Assembly (NCBI RefSeq): GCF_004101785.1
Contig: NZ_CP035130.1
Location: forward strand, 1 to 64,000
Direction of reading: 5' to 3'
Source: Gudongella oleilytica
Lineage (GTDB): Bacteria; Bacillota; Clostridia; Tissierellales; Tissierellaceae
Length of the DNA: 64,000 bases
Below the pieces are notes generated by a model. It saw only the letters and a program-made list of their open reading frames with translations. It did no database searches and was not told the DNA's origin. The stretch's first letter is position 1. Each line of letters begins with the position of its first letter. The position numbers and the translations under genes are program-made. This document shows positions 60,543 to 64,000 of this stretch, one piece after another.

Positions 60543-61384
60543 GAACTTCCACGCAGTTAAAAGCCTTGATCAGAAACCTTTCGAAAAAATCGAATGTAGA
60601 GACTGAGATCCTGCTTCGCAACTTCATGATGGAGTGTTTCTTGGAACGTATTTCTGTTTCAGATTACAAACATAACTTTATTCTTAAAGGAGGCATGCTC
60701 ATTGCTGCGATGGTTGGCATTGATGCGCGCACCACAATGGATATGGATGCAACAATCAAAGGGCAGACATTATCTAAGAGTGAACTATCAGAGATCATTC
60801 AGGACATCTTGACCATTCAGATTGAGGATGGAGCTGAATTTTCAATACGAGGGATTGAGGAGATACGCGAAGAAGCAGACTATCCAGGGTATCGTGTTTC
60901 AATCGGAGCCGTATTTGATAAAACTCGCCAAATGCTTAAGATTGACATCACAACCGGAGATCCTGTTACCCCAAGGGAAATGGAGTATGATTATAAGCTA
61001 ATGTTTGAAGATAGAACAATCAGCATTATGGCATATAACTTGGAAACGGTTCTTGCCGAGAAGCTTGAGACGATCATTACCCGTGGCGTCACCAATACCC
61101 GAATGAGAGATTTTTATGATATATATGTCCTGACTAATACACAAACCTTCGACGTGAAAATTTTTAAGACAGCATTGGTCAATACAGCTGAAAAACGAGG
61201 TACTACCAATCAGATGTCAACTGAAACTATGAATACTATTGATTTCATAATGGAGAACGATATCATGGCTGATCTCTGGGAAAAATACCAAAAGAAATAC
61301 TTCTATGCAGCTGATATTACTTGGGCAATGGTTATCAATGCAGTGAAAAACTTGGCTGAAGGGTCCGCTCTCGAAAAGCGGTAG
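60539..61384 (+). CDS. abiEii: AbiEii toxin, nucleotidyltransferase
   Basis: A 281-residue toxin of the DUF1814/AbiEii family. The catalytic motifs are FILKGGMLIA (Lys50-Gly-Gly) and TTMDMDATIKG (Asp68 and Asp70), then a conserved VLAEKLETIITRG. Family members transfer nucleotides to RNA, tRNA in known cases, and stop growth. The last ten residues (LAEGSALEKR) are encoded by a fragment of tRNA-Ser, so the C terminus was fixed by the integration junction. Confidence 0.93.
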   Translation: MRTSTQLKALIRNLSKKSNVETEILLRNFMMECFLERISVSDYKHNFILKGGMLIAAMVGIDARTTMDMDATIKGQTLSKSELSEIIQDILTIQIEDGAEFSIRGIEEIREEADYPGYRVSIGAVFDKTRQMLKIDITTGDPVTPREMEYDYKLMFEDRTISIMAYNLETVLAEKLETIITRGVTNTRMRDFYDIYVLTNTQTFDVKIFKTALVNTAEKRGTTNQMSTETMNTIDFIMENDIMADLWEKYQKKYFYAADITWAMVINAVKNLAEGSALEKR

Positions 61385-61429
61385 GTCGGCACAACCGGCG
61401 TGAGGGTTCAAATCCCTCCTTCTCCGCCA
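61353..61429 (+). pseudogene. Partial tRNA-Ser copy (3' two thirds)
   Basis: The 36 bases 61353-61388 are identical to tRNA-Ser 59680-59715. The 29 bases 61402-61430 are identical to 59728-59756. Between them the variable arm differs (GCACAACCGGCGT against TTAACGCGGCGC), so this is the 3' part of a different tRNA-Ser allele. The acceptor and most of the D arm are absent. It overlaps the end of the AbiEii coding sequence. Confidence 0.92.
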
Positions 61430-61430
61430 G

Positions 61431-61472
61431 GCGCTTAGCATATTCATTCAGAATATGCTGGGCGTCTTTTTT
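61431..61472 (+). terminator. Terminator after the partial tRNA
   Basis: AGCATATTC and GAATATGCT pair, with a GCGC/GGCGT extension, followed by six T. It differs from the terminator after the intact tRNA-Ser and seems to have travelled with the partial copy. It would also end the abiE transcript. Confidence 0.85.
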
Positions 61473-61758
61473 AATGTTGACGCAAAAGCGCCTTACGGGC
61501 GGGGCCAGGCCCCCGTACCCCCCCACCCCCCGGAAGCGGTAAATTTAAATTTAAAATCATAGTATCCATTTTTCGTGTAGGTAGCAATAATATTCCATTT
61601 TATATTTGCAATTGCTATCAGTCCATGATAGGATAACACTGTCGATTATCGATTGAAATCAGAAATAATGATAGCATTTGGTGTGCTATATTTAATCCAA
61701 ACATTGTGCCTTCTTTAGCAGGCCAGTCCAAACGAATTCAATTAAGGGGACACATACT
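61473..61758. other. Gene-free gap with GC-rich dyad
   Basis: The gap begins with a GC-rich patch unlike the surrounding DNA: TACGGGCGGGGCC and GGCCCCCGTA (61494-61517) form a dyad, followed by a C-rich run to about 61532. The rest (61540-61740) is AT-rich and contains a degenerate GATAGCA-type repeat. No gene is seen. The dyad could be a relic of an integrative element's transfer or replication site. Confidence 0.45.
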
Positions 61759-62736
61759 ATGAGTAAAAACCCTAAATCGCATCTTGCACTCTTGCTGCTG
61801 CTGATTATACCCTCTTTGCTGATGTTGGTAGGTTGCGACAATAAGCCGGGAACCAAACTGCCCGAAAAACCAGATACTCCATCCATGGAAGAACAGGCAC
61901 CGGCTCCTGTACGGGATTTGGTCCTTTCCTATCTTCGCAACGAAGCTACATCAGAAGATGCCGTCTACTTTGCATCAGAGGAACCCGAGGAACCCCAAGA
62001 AGGCGATCTTCGTATCGACAGTCTTGTCTATGTAGATGAAAGGGTTTTATATGAAACTATTGGGGTGGCTTATAAAATAGAGTACAGCAGATACTGGTTA
62101 ACACGAGAAAGCCAGGATTCTGAGGGCACTTACGATTGGCATCAAAGCCAACCCGGTTATGTGGTGTTAAATCGCAGTGGCTATGAAGAAAACCCGGACA
62201 AGTACACCTGGGATAGGGTAATGGGCATTTCCTATGATGTGGATTCCGATAAGAAAATTGAGGAAACTATTTTGGAAGTTGCTTACGGCATATGGGATAT
62301 AGATGTGTCCATTAATTTCGATGGATATCCACAATATGTGGGGCCTGGCTCCACTTATATTCCTATAAACGAGGAACCAGAAAAAGAGATTTTAGAGGAA
62401 TATGAGCCAATATACAATGAGGGAGATTATTGGTTACGCTTGGATTACAAGGGACTTACCGCTTTGTGTTACCACAATAAAGCTGAGGATTTAAATAGGA
62501 TAAACAACCTTGAGACTGTGCGCACCGACCTTGCCACTTATCGTGGCATTAGAATCGGTATGAGCCGAGAGGAAGTATTGCTTGCATACCCAAACATTTT
62601 TGATACGCAATTTTGGAGTCGTGAAGGCGACTACCTCTGGTATTGCAATAACGAAGGTGGGTGGGGACTGGCATTGATATTCTGGTTTAAGGATGATATG
62701 GTGACAAAAATTGAGTTAGTGAACATACTTGACTGA
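61759..62736 (+). CDS. Lipoprotein of unknown function
   Basis: A 325-residue protein with a clear signal peptide and lipobox LVGC (Cys near 26) followed by a Pro/Glu-rich linker. Its middle is rich in Tyr, Asp and Trp. The end (IRIGMSREEVLLAYPNIFDT, then WGLALIFWFKDDMVTKIEL) resembles small BLIP/SmpA-like folds, where GMSxxEV and FxDDxVxxI recur. AAGGGGA precedes the ATG. I do not recognise a family. Codon use differs from the core genes (more T- and C-ending codons), consistent with transfer. Confidence 0.75.
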   Translation: MSKNPKSHLALLLLLIIPSLLMLVGCDNKPGTKLPEKPDTPSMEEQAPAPVRDLVLSYLRNEATSEDAVYFASEEPEEPQEGDLRIDSLVYVDERVLYETIGVAYKIEYSRYWLTRESQDSEGTYDWHQSQPGYVVLNRSGYEENPDKYTWDRVMGISYDVDSDKKIEETILEVAYGIWDIDVSINFDGYPQYVGPGSTYIPINEEPEKEILEEYEPIYNEGDYWLRLDYKGLTALCYHNKAEDLNRINNLETVRTDLATYRGIRIGMSREEVLLAYPNIFDTQFWSREGDYLWYCNNEGGWGLALIFWFKDDMVTKIELVNILD

Positions 62737-63071
62737 AAGAGCCAATCTCAAATACTTATTTTCAAACAATTAGGGGGTTCACACTCTGCACATGGAACAA
62801 ACGGAAACAAGCAAGGGTGTTCACGCAACAAACGGGAACAGAGTTAGCGGGTGCATTTTGTATCAAACTTGTGTTCTTTGCCAGATATTAAAGCACAGTT
62901 ATTTATTGAAATAACTGTGCTTTATTTTATTTTTGCTTTTTGAACATTGCCGATAAACGGTCATTTTGTCATGCCTGTGCCAAACTAAAAAAATATGTGT
63001 TTATCGATAAAATGTTTTGATAAGATAATTCTAAGATATTAAAATATCAACAATTACAGGGGGTCAGGGCA
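62737..63071. other. Gene-free gap with degenerate repeats
   Basis: The gap carries two related words (GGGGGTTCACAC...ACAAACGGAAACA and GGGTGTTCACGC...ACAAACGGGAACA at about 62771-62850). The second copy of the tRNA-terminator repeat then follows (separate entry), and after it AT-rich DNA up to the ribosome site of the next gene. No coding sequence is evident. Confidence 0.55.
62880..62923 (+). repeat. Direct repeat copy 2: tRNA-Ser end plus terminator
   Basis: GCCAGATATTAAAGCACAGT and the rest of the 44-base segment match 59752-59795 with one substitution. Only the last four bases of the tRNA are included. It can still act as a terminator hairpin, followed by ATTTTATTTTT. It probably marks the far end of the tRNA-Ser island or of one of its sub-elements. 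Confidence 0.82.
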
Positions 63072-64000
63072 GTGAGAAAATTCAAAGACCTAATTAAGCG
63101 CTTCATAGCGCTTACACTGGCAGCCACAATGATACTAAGCCTAAGTGCATGCGGTTCAAAGGACACCACTAATGAAGCTGAGGAATTAGAACCGATTACT
63201 GTAGATCGGGAACCCGAACCAGAATCGCTAAAAGTAGCAAATGAAGCAACCACAATTGCTCTTAGACAGTACATCTATGCGAGACTTGCAACGGAGAAAT
63301 TTTTGACTTTAGATTCCTCATCGACGACAATGGAGGAAGTCTCTGATATTGTTGACGAGCTCCTGGTCATATGGGAAAATGCAGAGCAGTATTCACTGGC
63401 CGCAGAGGAGCTTAGCAGCAAAGCAGAAAAAATTCTCGAGATATCAGTATCAAAACAAGAATCCCTGATTGGCAGACATAAGCTTCAGCCAATGAGCCTT
63501 GCGTCTATCCCTTCCGGTCTTCAATTCTACGGTCTTGCAGCAGATCCAAAAAAACTTGGATCGCAGATCTGGGCAGAAAATCTGACAAAACAATTTGATG
63601 CTCTGAAAGGAGCTCAGCTGTATAAGCAGCTGGCTCAGCAGCTTGGAACAGATGCTAAATCCGCCTTTGAACAAATGCAGCTTGCCCAGAGTATTATTCA
63701 TGGCCAAGCGACGGAGGATGCGGCATTCTGGGATAAAATGACCAAGGCTGCACAGGCTACAAAGACCGCCAGCAAAGTTGGCGTCTTCGTGGTGGGTACG
63801 ATAGTCACCGGAGGAGGCAGCATAGCCGCTCTTGGGACAAGCAGCATGACACTTGGTACTACTGCAGGAGTCATCGTAGGCGGCACTGATTGCATTGTGG
63901 ATATAGCAGCTACTGGCAGCAATATCATTCTAGGCGAAAATCATCAAGTGACGGTTGGTTTTGATGATGTGAAAGAAAAGCTGGCGCCTGTATCTGCAGT
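63072..64000 (+). CDS. Lipoprotein of unknown function, cut by the window end
   Basis: An open frame runs from GTG 63072 to the end of the window (309 codons, no stop). It has a signal peptide (RFIALTLAATMILSLSAC) with a lipobox Cys near 27. A helical region with many Glu, Ala and Gln residues follows. At about residues 235-285 comes a Gly-rich hydrophobic stretch (VGVFVVGTIVTGGGSIAALG, then MTLGTTAGVIVGGTDCIVDI) that could insert in a membrane. AGGGGGT precedes the start. Not a family I recognise; it is a second lipoprotein next to the island boundary. Confidence 0.75.
   Translation, partial: MRKFKDLIKRFIALTLAATMILSLSACGSKDTTNEAEELEPITVDREPEPESLKVANEATTIALRQYIYARLATEKFLTLDSSSTTMEEVSDIVDELLVIWENAEQYSLAAEELSSKAEKILEISVSKQESLIGRHKLQPMSLASIPSGLQFYGLAADPKKLGSQIWAENLTKQFDALKGAQLYKQLAQQLGTDAKSAFEQMQLAQSIIHGQATEDAAFWDKMTKAAQATKTASKVGVFVVGTIVTGGGSIAALGTSSMTLGTTAGVIVGGTDCIVDIAATGSNIILGENHQVTVGFDDVKEKLAPVSA

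Overview
The window opens exactly at the dnaA start codon and reads into a bacterial chromosomal origin region. Gene order (dnaA, oriC, dnaN, S4-domain protein, recF, gyrB, gyrA, then an rRNA operon), AT-rich codon use, strong AGGAGG ribosome sites, a T-box leader, c-di-AMP phosphodiesterase and the rpsF-ssb-rpsR-yybS-gdpP-rplI-dnaB block all point to a low-GC Gram-positive of class Clostridia (Bacillota). The beta-hydroxybutyrate/acetoacetate genes, iron alcohol dehydrogenase and threonine aldolase suggest an anaerobic fermenter of amino or organic acids. I would place it near the Peptostreptococcales-Tissierellales/Acidaminobacter group, but that is an impression from the 16S text, not a computed placement.

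Layout. 1-9.9 kb: replication initiation and gyrase genes, then a three-gene partner-switch operon (STAS antagonist, atypical RsbW-like protein, SigB/SigF-type sigma). 9.97-15.5 kb: rRNA operon with tandem promoters, 16S, tRNA-Ala(TGC), 23S and 5S; its spacers are filled with short interspersed repeats. 15.6-23.6 kb: a sigma-54 activator facing a textbook -24/-12 promoter, then 3-hydroxybutyrate dehydrogenase, GntP-type permease, thiolase, two-subunit CoA-transferase and a hydroxyacyl-CoA dehydrogenase, which together make a module for uptake and CoA activation of C4 acids. 23.8-27 kb: hydrolase, MocR-type regulator with its operator, ArsM-like methyltransferase. 27.1-31.2 kb: a damaged stretch with a truncated serine dehydratase and frame-broken propeller, YedF and ECF sigma genes, mixed with intact DUF3343, MscS and DUF951 genes. 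31.3-38.2 kb: anti-sigma-like membrane protein, large TPR protein, iron alcohol dehydrogenase, purine nucleoside phosphorylase with an MtnA-family isomerase, and an aminotransferase. 38.3-40.7 kb (minus strand): phoU-phoB-phoR. 40.9-49.5 kb: ribosomal/replication block ending in DnaD- and DnaI-type primosome genes. 49.5-59.6 kb: EIIC-like permease, murI, T-box-serS, a TAXI-TRAP transporter, DUF302, tRNA-Arg(CCT), tadA, threonine aldolase and a flavin-split-barrel protein.

59.7 kb to the end is an accessory island at tRNA-Ser(CGA). It carries an AbiEi/AbiEii toxin-antitoxin pair whose toxin reading frame ends inside a second, partial tRNA-Ser copy, then unrecognised lipoprotein genes. A 44-base repeat made of the tRNA 3' end plus its terminator recurs 3.1 kb downstream and looks like the far attachment site.

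The most interesting signals are the tRNA-Ser island and its toxin/tRNA overlap, the RsbW-like protein lacking ATP-binding residues, the ECF-anti-sigma-TPR locus with its own ECF-type promoter, the cluster of one-base frame breaks at 27.6-31 kb, and several intercistronic hairpins that may set translation.
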